A stretch of DNA of 9,634 nucleotides from an uncultured Collinsella sp. (GCA_934630735.1 CAKTWK010000052.1:1-9634), one strand, 5' to 3'. Counted from the stretch's first letter, positions 1-5,156 are shown. The notes: generated by a model not told the origin, from the sequence alone. A program made the numbers and translations.

Positions 1-491
1 TCGTTTTGCTGCGAAGCACTTGCTTCAGGTTTGCTTGAAGCACTTGCTTCAGGTTTGCTTGAAGCACTTGCTTCGGTTTTGCTTGAACCATTTGCTTCGG
101 GTTTGCTTGAAGCACTTGCTTCGGTCTTGCTTCGTCGGCTGCGTGCGGAGGCGAGGCCTCCGGCGCGTCCGGCCGCGGCCCGCTTGGCCCTGAGCTCGCC
201 GTTCGCGCCGGTGAACTTCATGAGGGTCGCCGCCTCGACCACGATCCAGCGTCCCGGGCGCGCGGCGTCCTCGATCATGCCCGCGTCCAGCAGCTCGTCG
301 ACCTGCCGTCTGGTGCCCCTGAGGTCGCGCACCGTGGCGAGGTCGAACGCGCCGTCGAACGCGGGGTAGCGCATCTGCTCGGCCGTGAACACGCACAGGC
401 GCACCCACAGGCCGAGCGCCGTGTTGCCGACCGCGCCCGGCCGGGTCTGCGGGTTGTGGTTGAGCCCGTCGTCGATGGACGTCCATGTCAT
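1..491 (-). CDS. Replication-initiator-like winged-helix protein (partial, C-terminus off the left edge)
   Basis: The frame is open from ATG at 491 to position 1 with no stop, giving about 163 visible residues beginning MTWTSIDDGLNHNPQ. Residues 20-95 resemble the helix-turn-helix/winged-helix N-terminus of phage replication organisers (LGLWVRLCVFTAEQM, then TRRQVDELLDAGMIED and a beta-hairpin GRWIVVEAATLMKF). A basic stretch follows (RAKRAAAGRAGG). Residues 121-160 are five 8-residue repeats of the form SK(T/P)EA(S/N)(A/G)S, probably a flexible linker. The start overlaps the stop of the ParB-like gene by 4 nt (ATGA), so translation is probably coupled. The repeat segment uses AT-richer codons (AAA, GAA, AGT, TCA) than the very GC-rich remainder, which suggests the DNA itself is selected. 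The fold is an inference from pattern. The position, last in an early operon with ssb and parB-like genes, supports a replication role. Confidence 0.62.
   Translation of the reverse strand, partial: MTWTSIDDGLNHNPQTRPGAVGNTALGLWVRLCVFTAEQMRYPAFDGAFDLATVRDLRGTRRQVDELLDAGMIEDAARPGRWIVVEAATLMKFTGANGELRAKRAAAGRAGGLASARSRRSKTEASASSKPEANGSSKTEASASSKPEASASSKPEASASQQN
13..122. repeat. Five 24-bp tandem repeats with internal inverted repeats (candidate origin iterons)
   Basis: The motif GAAGCACTTGCTTC occurs at 13-26, 37-50, 61-74 and 109-122, with a variant GAACCATTTGCTTC at 85-98. The period is exactly 24 bp. Each motif is an inverted repeat, GAAGCA / TGCTTC, around a 2-bp centre, and units are joined by AGGTTTGCTT-like spacers. 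The array lies inside the replication-initiator-like gene, where it encodes an 8-residue repeat. Iterons inside an initiator gene are known from lambdoid phages (the O gene). The origin role here is inferred from position and repeat design. Confidence 0.75.
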
Positions 492-1891
492 GACTCGTCC
501 TCCACGTGCGCGTACTTGCCGTCGAGAGCCCGCCTCTCGGCGTCGGACACGGGGTAGCCCAGGGTCTCGAGCGACGCGTAGTAGGCGCGGGCCATGTCGA
601 GCTCGTCCCCGTCCTCCCATGTGGCGGGGTCGGTGAACGCCTCGCATTGGGCGCACAGGACGAGCAGGAGCTCGCGGTTCGCGGCGCCTTCCGCGTCGCC
701 GCGGCGGCGCAGCTCGGCGAGCATGGCGGCGCGGCCGGCGTCCCCGGGCAGGGGCGTGGCCGTGAGCTCGCCGTACGCCTTGAGGACCCGGTCGGGATTG
801 TCCCATTGCGCGCCGCCGACCAGTCCGGTCCATTGGCCGGCGCCGGTCAGGGCGAGCAGTCCCAGGCCGGTGATGGCCCGGCGCAGCTGTCCGCCGTTGA
901 ATCGCGTGGCGTGGGCGCGGATCCAGTCGCGGCGCAGCCGTGCCGCCGCCCGGTCGAATTCCACGCGCCGCTCATGGTCGGCTCTCATCCGGGCCATGTC
1001 CCGTTCCCGCCGTTCGGCGGCCGCGTCGCGTTCGGCCCGCTGCAGGGCGCTCATGCGGGTGAACAGGACCAGCGTCCGGCCGGTAAAGCGCGCTATCGGC
1101 TCCGCCTGCGGGTGCCCGGCGATCCATGATTCCAGCCATCGCGCGAGCGCGTCCGGATTGCCTTCGCCCCATCTGGTGGCGTACAGGCATCCGTCGGGCG
1201 GCGTGTACGCCGGGCCTTCAGTGTCGTCGATGTCCACGCCAAGACCGGCCAGCGCGGAGCGTGCCTCGGTCCGCCATGCCTCGTCGCTCAGCCGTCGCGC
1301 GAGCATGTCGCGCGTCCAGTTCCAGTCGGTGGTGCCGGCCTTGGCCGCGAGTTCGGCCTGCATGCCGGGATGCCCCTCCAGCCCGGCCAGGTCGTCGAGC
1401 AGTGAGAGCGACAGTTGCGCGAACGAGTCCGCGGCCGCGTCGCGCACCTGACCGGGGATGCGCGCCAGGCGCAGCCGTCCGCGCACGAACGATTCGGAGC
1501 GGCCGGTCTTGCCGGCCAGCTCGCCCACGTCGGCGCCCAGGTCGAGGAGCCCCTGATAGCCGTCGGCCTCCTCCATGGGCGTCAGGTCGCGGCGCTGGCA
1601 GTTCTCCACCAGCATCAGCTCGCGTTCCGTCCGCTCGTCCATGTCGCGTATGACGCACGGCACGCGCTCCAGACGGGCGAGCCGGCACGCGGCCAGGCGC
1701 CGGTGGCCGATGACCACGCGGTAGATGTCGCGGCCGCCTGCCTTGTGGTCGGGGGTGACCACGAGCTGCTGCTGCAGCCCCTGGGCGCGGATGCTGTCGG
1801 CCAGCTCCCGCACGTCGCCCACGCCGGAGCGCGGGTTGTGGGGGTTGGAGATGAGGTCGTTGACGGGGATGTCCGTGATGGTGATGCTCAC
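488..1891 (-). CDS. ParB/Srx-domain protein (ParB-like nuclease/partition family)
   Basis: 467 aa with a GTG start at 1891; the frame closes upstream with a stop at 1903-1901, so this is the most upstream start. Residues 5-145 show ParB N-terminal signatures: NPHNPR at 16-21, GHRRLAA at 62-68 (the ParB box II / GERRxxA-type motif), ENCQRRDLTPMEEA at 96-109, and a helix-turn-helix-like segment DVGELAGKTGRSESFVRGRL at 121-140. The remaining 320 residues are an Arg/Ala-rich extension, partly coiled-coil-like around 300-335 (RAERDAAAERRERDMARMRAD), that I cannot assign. ParB-family proteins bind DNA and some are CTPases or nucleases; phage-encoded versions often lie beside replication genes. There is no ParA in the window, so partition is not demonstrated. 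The stop overlaps the next gene by 4 nt. An AAGGAG at 1912-1907 is 15 nt from the GTG, which is long, so coupling to the 34-aa gene may matter. Confidence 0.85.
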   Translation of the reverse strand: MSITITDIPVNDLISNPHNPRSGVGDVRELADSIRAQGLQQQLVVTPDHKAGGRDIYRVVIGHRRLAACRLARLERVPCVIRDMDERTERELMLVENCQRRDLTPMEEADGYQGLLDLGADVGELAGKTGRSESFVRGRLRLARIPGQVRDAAADSFAQLSLSLLDDLAGLEGHPGMQAELAAKAGTTDWNWTRDMLARRLSDEAWRTEARSALAGLGVDIDDTEGPAYTPPDGCLYATRWGEGNPDALARWLESWIAGHPQAEPIARFTGRTLVLFTRMSALQRAERDAAAERRERDMARMRADHERRVEFDRAAARLRRDWIRAHATRFNGGQLRRAITGLGLLALTGAGQWTGLVGGAQWDNPDRVLKAYGELTATPLPGDAGRAAMLAELRRRGDAEGAANRELLLVLCAQCEAFTDPATWEDGDELDMARAYYASLETLGYPVSDAERRALDGKYAHVEDES

Positions 1892-1900
1892 TGGTGCGGG

Positions 1901-2005
1901 TCACTGCTCCTTGGTCGTGCCCGGCCTGCGCCGGGGGTGTCGTGTCTTGCGTGCCAGACGGCGCTCGTGGTCGAGCCGCTGCCTGCCGTGCTTGCGCTTG
2001 CCCAT
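1901..2005 (-). CDS. 34-aa basic microprotein
   Basis: ATG at 2005 to TGA at 1903-1901. The product starts MGKRKHGRQRLDHERR and ends PGTTKEQ, with 13 Arg/Lys in 34 residues. It fits exactly between neighbours: the upstream gene stops at 2009-2007, one base before this ATG (TGA-G-ATG), and GAGGA just upstream is a good ribosome site. Its stop is 9 nt before the ParB-like GTG, and its last codons contain the AAGGAG that would serve that gene. The composition suggests nucleic-acid binding, or simply a coupling ORF. I know no family for it. The packing is the main evidence that it is real. Confidence 0.6.
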   Translation of the reverse strand: MGKRKHGRQRLDHERRLARKTRHPRRRPGTTKEQ

Positions 2006-2006
2006 C

Positions 2007-2423
2007 TCAGTCCTCCCCGATCTCGCCGGTGTCCGGGTCCACGCCCGGGTCGGGCCCGCCGCCGGTGGTGGGCAGGTCGCGCCACGGGTCCGCCAGGCTG
2101 CGCTCGATGTCGGCGCGCACCACGCGCTCGCGCGCCTCGACGGGGTAGTTGATGAGGTCGTCGACCGCGTTGGCGGCGTCGAAGATGTGCTGCGCGAGGT
2201 CGATGGCGTCGTACAGGGCGTCGGTGACGGGGACGATGTTCGTGTATTTTGCGATGAACTCGCCCTTGGTGGCGATGTCGAGCATCCTGCTGGCGGCGAG
2301 GCGGAACGCGGCGGCCGCGTCCTTCATGCGGCTCGCCTTGGGCGTCAGGGCGAGCAGCATGAGCGGGGTGATCTCGTCGGGGATGAGCGCTTCCTGCACA
2401 CTGCCGGTGTTCTTCTTTGTCAT
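2007..2423 (-). CDS. Hypothetical phage early protein, 138 aa
   Basis: ATG at 2423 preceded by AAAGGAG with good spacing; the product begins MTKKNTGSVQEALIPDEITPLMLLAL and ends with an acidic, Pro/Gly-rich tail (GGGPDPGVDPDTGEIGED). The middle is predicted helical and Ala-rich (MKDAAAAFRLAASRMLDIATKGEFIAKYTNIVPVTDALYDAIDLAQHIFDAANAVDDLI). No motif of a known enzyme is visible. It starts 13 nt after the ssb stop and ends one base before the 34-aa gene, so it belongs to the replication operon. An accessory role in DNA replication or recombination is possible but unsupported by sequence motifs. Confidence 0.8.
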   Translation of the reverse strand: MTKKNTGSVQEALIPDEITPLMLLALTPKASRMKDAAAAFRLAASRMLDIATKGEFIAKYTNIVPVTDALYDAIDLAQHIFDAANAVDDLINYPVEARERVVRADIERSLADPWRDLPTTGGGPDPGVDPDTGEIGED

Positions 2424-2436
2424 CGTGTGCTCCTTT

Positions 2437-2952
2437 CTAGAATTCGGGTTCCGTGCCGTCCTGCCCGTAGCCGTCGCCGGCCCACGGGTCGGTGGCGGCC
2501 GCGGCCTGCCCGGCACCGGGCGCGGCTCCGGTGTAGGCGGGTCGGTTGGGGTCGCCGTAGGTGGCTCCCGTGCCGTGGCCGGCGCCGGATGTCGTGCGCC
2601 GCACCTGCGCGTTCGCGTAGCGCAGGCTCGGGCCGATCTCGTCGACGGTCATCTCGGTCATGGTGCGGCTCGTGCCGTCCTGCGCCTGCCAGGAGCGTTG
2701 GCGCAGGCGTCCGCGCGCGATGACGCGCATGCCCTTGGCGAGCGTGGAGGCGCAGTGTTCGGCGAGGTCGCGCCACGCGCTGCAGCGCATGAACAGGGTG
2801 TCGCCGTCCTCGTAGCGGCCGGTCTGCCGGTCCCACGTGCGCGTGGTGGACGCGATGGTGAAGCCGCACACCTGCGGGCCCTGCGCGGTGGCGCGCAGTT
2901 CGGGGTCGGCGGTCAGGTTGCCGATGACGGTCACCAGGGTCTCTCCGGCCAT
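2437..2952 (-). CDS. ssb: Single-stranded DNA-binding protein
   Basis: 171 aa. It is recognisable as SSB from the OB-fold opening (MAGETLVTVIGNLTADPELRATAQGPQVCGF), the central SAWRDLAEHCASTLAKGMRVIARGRLRQRSW, and MTEMTVDEIGPSLRYANAQV near residue 110. A Gly/Ala/Pro-rich disordered tail follows and ends in DGTEPEF, a degenerate version of the usual acidic DDDIPF tip, so interaction with host SSB partners may be altered. It coats ssDNA during phage replication and recombination. The start overlaps the stop of the 125-aa gene by one base (TGATG). The length is typical for actinobacterial and phage SSBs. Confidence 0.95.
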   Translation of the reverse strand: MAGETLVTVIGNLTADPELRATAQGPQVCGFTIASTTRTWDRQTGRYEDGDTLFMRCSAWRDLAEHCASTLAKGMRVIARGRLRQRSWQAQDGTSRTMTEMTVDEIGPSLRYANAQVRRTTSGAGHGTGATYGDPNRPAYTGAAPGAGQAAAATDPWAGDGYGQDGTEPEF

Positions 2953-3329
2953 CACGCCTCCGTCCCGTCGAGCGCCTCCGCGAGCCGGGCGAGCGTGGCC
3001 TTGCCGTCCACGGCGATCGCGTGGATGTCCTTCATGCCGGCGGCCAGCGCGTCGTATTCGATGCGCGCGAGACCCGCGTACGCGGCCAGGGCGAGGGCCC
3101 GCAGCCTCGCGGCCGTCGCCGCCTCGCCTCGGGTCGGGGATGGGTTGTGCGCGTGGAGTTCGAGTCCGGTCTGCTGCAGGGCGTGGCCGAGCCGTCCCTT
3201 GAGTTCGGCGCGCTCCCTGTCCGACGCCGCGCCCGTGGGGTCGGCGGGGGTGAGCGCGTCGGCCAGCAGCGCGATGTCGCACAGTTCACGGGCGGTGAAC
3301 GTGCGGATGGGTGGCAATTCCGGTGTCAT
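2952..3329 (-). CDS. Hypothetical early protein, 125 aa
   Basis: ATG at 3329 is embedded in ATGA with the stop of the 90-aa gene, and the TGA overlaps the ssb start by one base, so it is sandwiched between two coupled junctions. The product (MTPELPPIRTFTARELCDIALLADAL...EALDGTEA) is Ala/Leu-rich and predicted almost wholly helical, with no cysteine pair, Walker motif or helix-turn-helix that I can identify. Its position directly before ssb suggests a replication or recombination accessory. I do not recognise the family. Confidence 0.85.
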   Translation of the reverse strand: MTPELPPIRTFTARELCDIALLADALTPADPTGAASDRERAELKGRLGHALQQTGLELHAHNPSPTRGEAATAARLRALALAAYAGLARIEYDALAAGMKDIHAIAVDGKATLARLAEALDGTEA

Positions 3330-3598
3330 TTCGTCTCCTTGGTGGTGTCGGGTTTGCGTTTCCACAGGCAGATGGCCGATATCGTGCGCCGGCCGCGGTC
3401 GACGATCACGTCGCCGGGGCGCGGGGGCAGGATGGTCAGGGGCCATGCCCTGTTGCGGTTGAGCCGGGTGATGGTGTCGAGGAGGCTGTCGAGCAGCTGG
3501 CCGGCGCCCATGCGCATGCCGGTGCTGTCGAGGGGCCATTCGAACAGGCTTTCGCCCTCCTCCCGGCGGTCCCATCCGTCGTCCTTGTCGTCCTTCAC
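3326..3598 (-). CDS. Hypothetical early protein, 90 aa
   Basis: GTG at 3598 preceded by GGAAAGGAG at about 7 nt, which decides this start. The product begins MKDDKDDGWDRREEGESLFEWPLD, then has a short amphipathic helix (GAGQLLDSLLDTITRLN) and a beta-rich part (WPLTILPPRPGDVIVDRGRRTISAICLWKRK). No family is recognised. It overlaps the next gene by 4 nt. Its leader contains a small GCCCC-GAGA-GGGGC hairpin and, upstream of that, the tRNA-like RNA 1, so its expression could depend on processing or folding of that RNA. Confidence 0.78.
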   Translation of the reverse strand: MKDDKDDGWDRREEGESLFEWPLDSTGMRMGAGQLLDSLLDTITRLNRNRAWPLTILPPRPGDVIVDRGRRTISAICLWKRKPDTTKETK

Positions 3599-3612
3599 TG
3601 TTTCTCCTTTCC

Positions 3613-3626
3613 GCCCCTCTCGGGGC
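3613..3626 (-). promoter_or_regulatory. GNRA-capped hairpin just before the ribosome site of the 90-aa gene
   Basis: On the minus strand GCCCC-GAGA-GGGGC forms a 5-bp stem with a GAGA (GNRA-class) tetraloop. It ends a few bases before the AAAGGAG that serves the GTG at 3598. It could stabilise the processed 5' end left after cleavage of tRNA-like RNA 1. It lacks a U-tract, so it is not a terminator. Confidence 0.4.
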
Positions 3627-3646
3627 ATGCCGTTCGTCTTTGTCGG

Positions 3647-3740
3647 TGGTGGACGGCCGGGGAATCGCACCACGTCCCGGCCTTTGCCGCGCGTACATGA
3701 CACCGCGCGATCTCGGCTCGGGGGCCACTTGCAGCCGTCC
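3647..3740 (-). ncRNA. tRNA-like RNA 1 (encoded CCA, no clear D arm)
   Basis: On the minus strand, GGACGGC (3740-3734) pairs over 7 bp with GCCGTCC (3657-3651). This is followed by discriminator A (3650) and an encoded CCA (3649-3647). A T-arm-like hairpin precedes it: CGTGG / loop TGCGATT / CCCCG, with one mismatch. The interior folds as CCCG-A-GCC with GGCCGGG (7 bp, one bulged A), enclosing a 6-bp stem CGCGCG / CGCGCG with a 10-nt loop GTGTCATGTA. That loop contains CAT after a U but is too long for a normal anticodon loop. I find no D stem. An alternative reading is a degenerate class II tRNA with variable arm GGC-AAAG-GCC. It lies between the AlpA-like gene and the 90-aa gene and is homologous to RNA 2. 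Confidence 0.6.
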
Positions 3741-3786
3741 CCGCCCCTGTGCGGGGCTTGGGTCTCCCGTATCGCCTGCGGGGATC

Positions 3787-4029
3787 TCAGGCGGCTTTTC
3801 GCCCGTAGAGCCAGTCGGCGCGGCTGTACTTGTTGGCCTTGTCGGCGGCCTCCACGTCCTCGCGCCGCCAGCCGATGACGCGGCCGTTCTTCCGAACCGG
3901 CTCCGGATAGGGGCTGGGACGCTCCCCGGAACTCCACTTGTAGACCGTCGAACGGCTGTAGCCGGTATGCTCGGCGAGCTGCCTGACCGTGACCAGTCCC
4001 GACAGCGCGTTTGAAACCGTTGCACTCAC
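3787..4029 (-). CDS. AlpA/excisionase-type helix-turn-helix protein, 80 aa
   Basis: GTG start at 4029 with AAAGGA about 6 nt upstream. Residues 12-35 (LVTVRQLAEHTGYSRSTVYKWSSG) are a MerR/AlpA-like helix-turn-helix, followed by the wing PYPEPVRKNGRVIGWRREDVEAA that is characteristic of AlpA/Xis DNA-binding proteins. The family bends or marks DNA for site-specific excision or activates integrase expression. It is on the strand opposite the integrase and more than 4 kb away, so it would be made with the lytic operon, consistent with an excision or regulatory role. It is flanked on both sides by the two tRNA-like RNAs. Confidence 0.85.
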   Translation of the reverse strand: MSATVSNALSGLVTVRQLAEHTGYSRSTVYKWSSGERPSPYPEPVRKNGRVIGWRREDVEAADKANKYSRADWLYGRKAA

Positions 4030-4059
4030 GACGTATCCTTTCTCTTGGGTATTCCTTTC

Positions 4060-4097
4060 GGGCGGTCCCCGTGCCAGCGGGGACCGTCCTTTTTTTT
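4060..4097 (+). terminator. Strong Rho-independent terminator on the plus strand
   Basis: GGGCGGTCCCCG / loop TGCCAG / CGGGGACCGTCC forms a 12-bp stem with one G-T wobble, followed by eight T at 4090-4097. This is a classic intrinsic terminator for rightward transcripts. No plus-strand gene lies upstream, so it may stop antisense or read-through transcription heading into the early operon. On the minus strand the same sequence is an A8 tract followed by a stable hairpin in the leader of the AlpA-like gene. Confidence 0.75.
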
Positions 4098-4102
4098 CGG
4101 CT

Positions 4103-4118
4103 GAAACCTTGTGGTTTC
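4103..4118. other. Short perfect hairpin immediately 3' of tRNA-like RNA 2
   Basis: GAAACC-TTGT-GGTTTC (plus strand), a 6-bp stem with a 4-nt loop, lies directly after the last base of tRNA-like RNA 2 on the minus strand. It could be a processing signal for that RNA. Confidence 0.4.
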
Positions 4119-4119
4119 G

Positions 4120-4205
4120 TGGACGGCCCGGAATCGAACCGGGTCCCGGCCTTTGCCCCGCGTCATGACCCGCGTGATCTCGGCCGGGGGCTACCTGCGC
4201 CGCCC
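4120..4205 (-). ncRNA. tRNA-like RNA 2 (G3-U70-type acceptor, no clear D arm)
   Basis: On the minus strand, GGGCGGC (4205-4199) pairs with GCCGTCC (4127-4121), including a G-U at the third pair as in alanine tRNAs and tmRNA. Discriminator A is at 4120. The bases after it are CGA rather than CCA. The T arm is canonical: CCCGG / TTCGATT / CCGGG, but its last G is also claimed by the acceptor stem, giving 11 rather than 12 stacked pairs. CCCGGCC pairs perfectly with GGCCGGG (7 bp) around a 4-bp CGCG stem with an 8-nt loop GGTCATGA. It shares GCCGAGATC, TCATG, ACGCG, GGCAAAGGCCGGGAC and GGCCGTCCAC with RNA 1. It sits 90 nt upstream of the AlpA-like gene. Confidence 0.6.
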
Positions 4206-4358
4206 CATGATGCCGCGCCGGATAGGTTCGACCCCGCAGGGGTCCCGGCGCGACACCGGTTTGAGAACTCTTCAGTTATGGTTATTTGGTTTTAACGACT
4301 GACCTTTGTCGCCGGCCGCGCGTCGGAAGATGAAGAAGAAACGACGCCCGGCCAAGAC
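4206..4358. other. Non-coding leader between the 115-aa gene and tRNA-like RNA 2
   Basis: No convincing gene is present. The segment holds a compound hairpin at 4214-4252: outer arms CGCGCCGG / CCGGCGCG (8 bp) and inner GACCCC-GCA-GGGGTC, with an 8-nt bulge ATAGGTTC. It is followed by an AT-rich tract at about 4261-4296 that differs sharply from its GC-rich surroundings. The tract could contain a leftward promoter for the tRNA-like RNA/AlpA segment (CATAAC as a poor -10), but I see no good -35. Confidence 0.35.
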
Positions 4359-4706
4359 CTATTCGCGCTCGGAGTCCTCCGGGAACAGCCACGGGGCATC
4401 GCTCGCGGCGAGCATCAGCAGCGGCGCGAAAGCGCACACCCCGCCCACGGCGAGCAGCAGCACCGCCACGACCGCCCCAATCGGGCGGGAGCACCCGTCA
4501 TGCGAGAGGATCCACGCGAGCGCCGCGATGACGAGCGCGAGACCCGCCGTGCAGGATGCCAGCAGACAGAGCACCGGATAACGGTCGAGGAAACGTCGGG
4601 TGGCGGGGCGAACACCGGGGCCGGCAACGGGTGCCCCCATCGCTGTACCGGACCCCGCCGCCCGACGGGGCTTGATATGCTGGCCGTGAAGGTCATCGGC
4701 TCTCAT
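4359..4706 (-). CDS. Small membrane protein with two transmembrane helices, 115 aa
   Basis: ATG at 4706 with GGGAGG about 8 nt upstream. After a basic, Gly/Pro-rich N-terminal 40 residues there are two hydrophobic stretches, about 44-67 (PVLCLLASCTAGLALVIAAL) and 76-100 (IGAVVAVLLLAVGGVCAFAPLL), then a short acidic tail PEDSERE. It overlaps the upstream gene by 14 nt. No family is recognised; a phage early membrane protein that modifies the host envelope or excludes other phages is possible. A shorter form from Met23 cannot be excluded. Confidence 0.75.
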   Translation of the reverse strand: MRADDLHGQHIKPRRAAGSGTAMGAPVAGPGVRPATRRFLDRYPVLCLLASCTAGLALVIAALAWILSHDGCSRPIGAVVAVLLLAVGGVCAFAPLLMLAASDAPWLFPEDSERE

Positions 4707-4899
4707 TGGACGCCTCCCTTGTCTCGCGCAGGGCGCGGTTGATCTCCTGCTTGATGGATTGCAAGCCGCCCTTGGTGACCCTGACCGCCGTGTGCCCGTC
4801 GAGGGTGACCGCGAAGAGGCACGGGTAGCCGGCCGACTCCACTTGCTGGGTGCGCGTGACCGTGAACTCTCGGCCGTCGTTGTCGGTGAGCCGTGTCAT
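4693..4899 (-). CDS. Hypothetical early protein, 68 aa
   Basis: ATG at 4899 overlaps the TGA of the Cro-like gene (TGATG), so translation is coupled; a GTG one codon upstream (4902) is an alternative. The product (MTRLTDNDGREFTVTRTQQVESAGYPCLFAVTLDGHTAVRVTKGGLQSIKQEINRALRE) looks like a small beta-sheet with a C-terminal helix and no catalytic motif. I do not recognise the family. It is second in the leftward early operon. Confidence 0.75.
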   Translation of the reverse strand: MTRLTDNDGREFTVTRTQQVESAGYPCLFAVTLDGHTAVRVTKGGLQSIKQEINRALRETREASNESR

Positions 4900-5156
4900 C
4901 ACGCCACTTTCTTATCGGCGAGCGCGGCGTTTTTTTCCGCACGCTCAAGAACTTTGTGGGGAGAAATCCCTAGGGATTGCGCGATGTTGACGAACTCCGT
5001 GAGGCGCATGTCTCCAGAGCGGAACTTGACATTCACGGTTTGCCTCGACTTTCCAATGACCTGCCCGATGTCCGCCTGAGGCACCTCGGCTGCGCGAGCC
5101 TCGCGCCTCAGTCCATCGACTGCCATCTCAGCGATTCTGTTTGAATTTACGGTCAT
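4899..5156 (-). CDS. Cro-like helix-turn-helix regulator, 85 aa
   Basis: ATG at 5156. Residues 24-48 (EVPQADIGQVIGKSRQTVNVKFRSG) form an XRE-type helix-turn-helix, followed by MRLTEFVNIAQSLGISPHKVLERAE, typical of short phage regulators. It is the first gene of the leftward operon, divergent from the repressor at 5240, the usual cro position. No Shine-Dalgarno is present. A -10 box TACACT ends 7 nt before the ATG and a perfect TTGACA lies 16 nt upstream of it, so the mRNA may be leaderless. An ATG further upstream would place the start inside the promoter/operator region and is unlikely. Confidence 0.88.
   Translation of the reverse strand: MTVNSNRIAEMAVDGLRREARAAEVPQADIGQVIGKSRQTVNVKFRSGDMRLTEFVNIAQSLGISPHKVLERAEKNAALADKKVA

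Noticed and set aside
13..122. CRISPR array
   Set aside because: The 24-bp units are contiguous with no unique spacers and encode a peptide repeat.
49..486. 145-aa minus-strand ORF rich in Arg, Gln and repeats (MDVHRRR...)
   Set aside because: It is the +1 frame shadow of the replication-initiator-like gene, whose true frame starts 5 nt earlier at 491, overlaps the ParB-like stop by ATGA and stays open to the window edge.
594..2723. Several long plus-strand ORFs across the left arm (for example 594-1451 and 1725-2723)
   Set aside because: They are antisense to ParB-like, SSB and other supported genes, have low-complexity Arg/Ser/Pro composition and no ribosome sites; they result from high GC.
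2952..4025. 357-aa minus-strand ORF spanning the RNA region and three genes
   Set aside because: Only its last 125 residues have an operon-consistent start (ATG 3329). The upstream part runs through the tRNA-like RNA and the AlpA-like gene in another frame.
3647..4205. Calling the two RNAs plain tRNA-Met(CAT) genes
   Set aside because: The loops holding CAT are 8 and 10 nt rather than 7, the D stem is missing, and in RNA 1 the T stem has a mismatch; a tRNA-like label is safer.
4282..4581. Small ORFs on both strands at 4282-4494 and 4306-4581
   Set aside because: They overlap the two-helix membrane protein in other frames and lack ribosome sites; no supporting composition.
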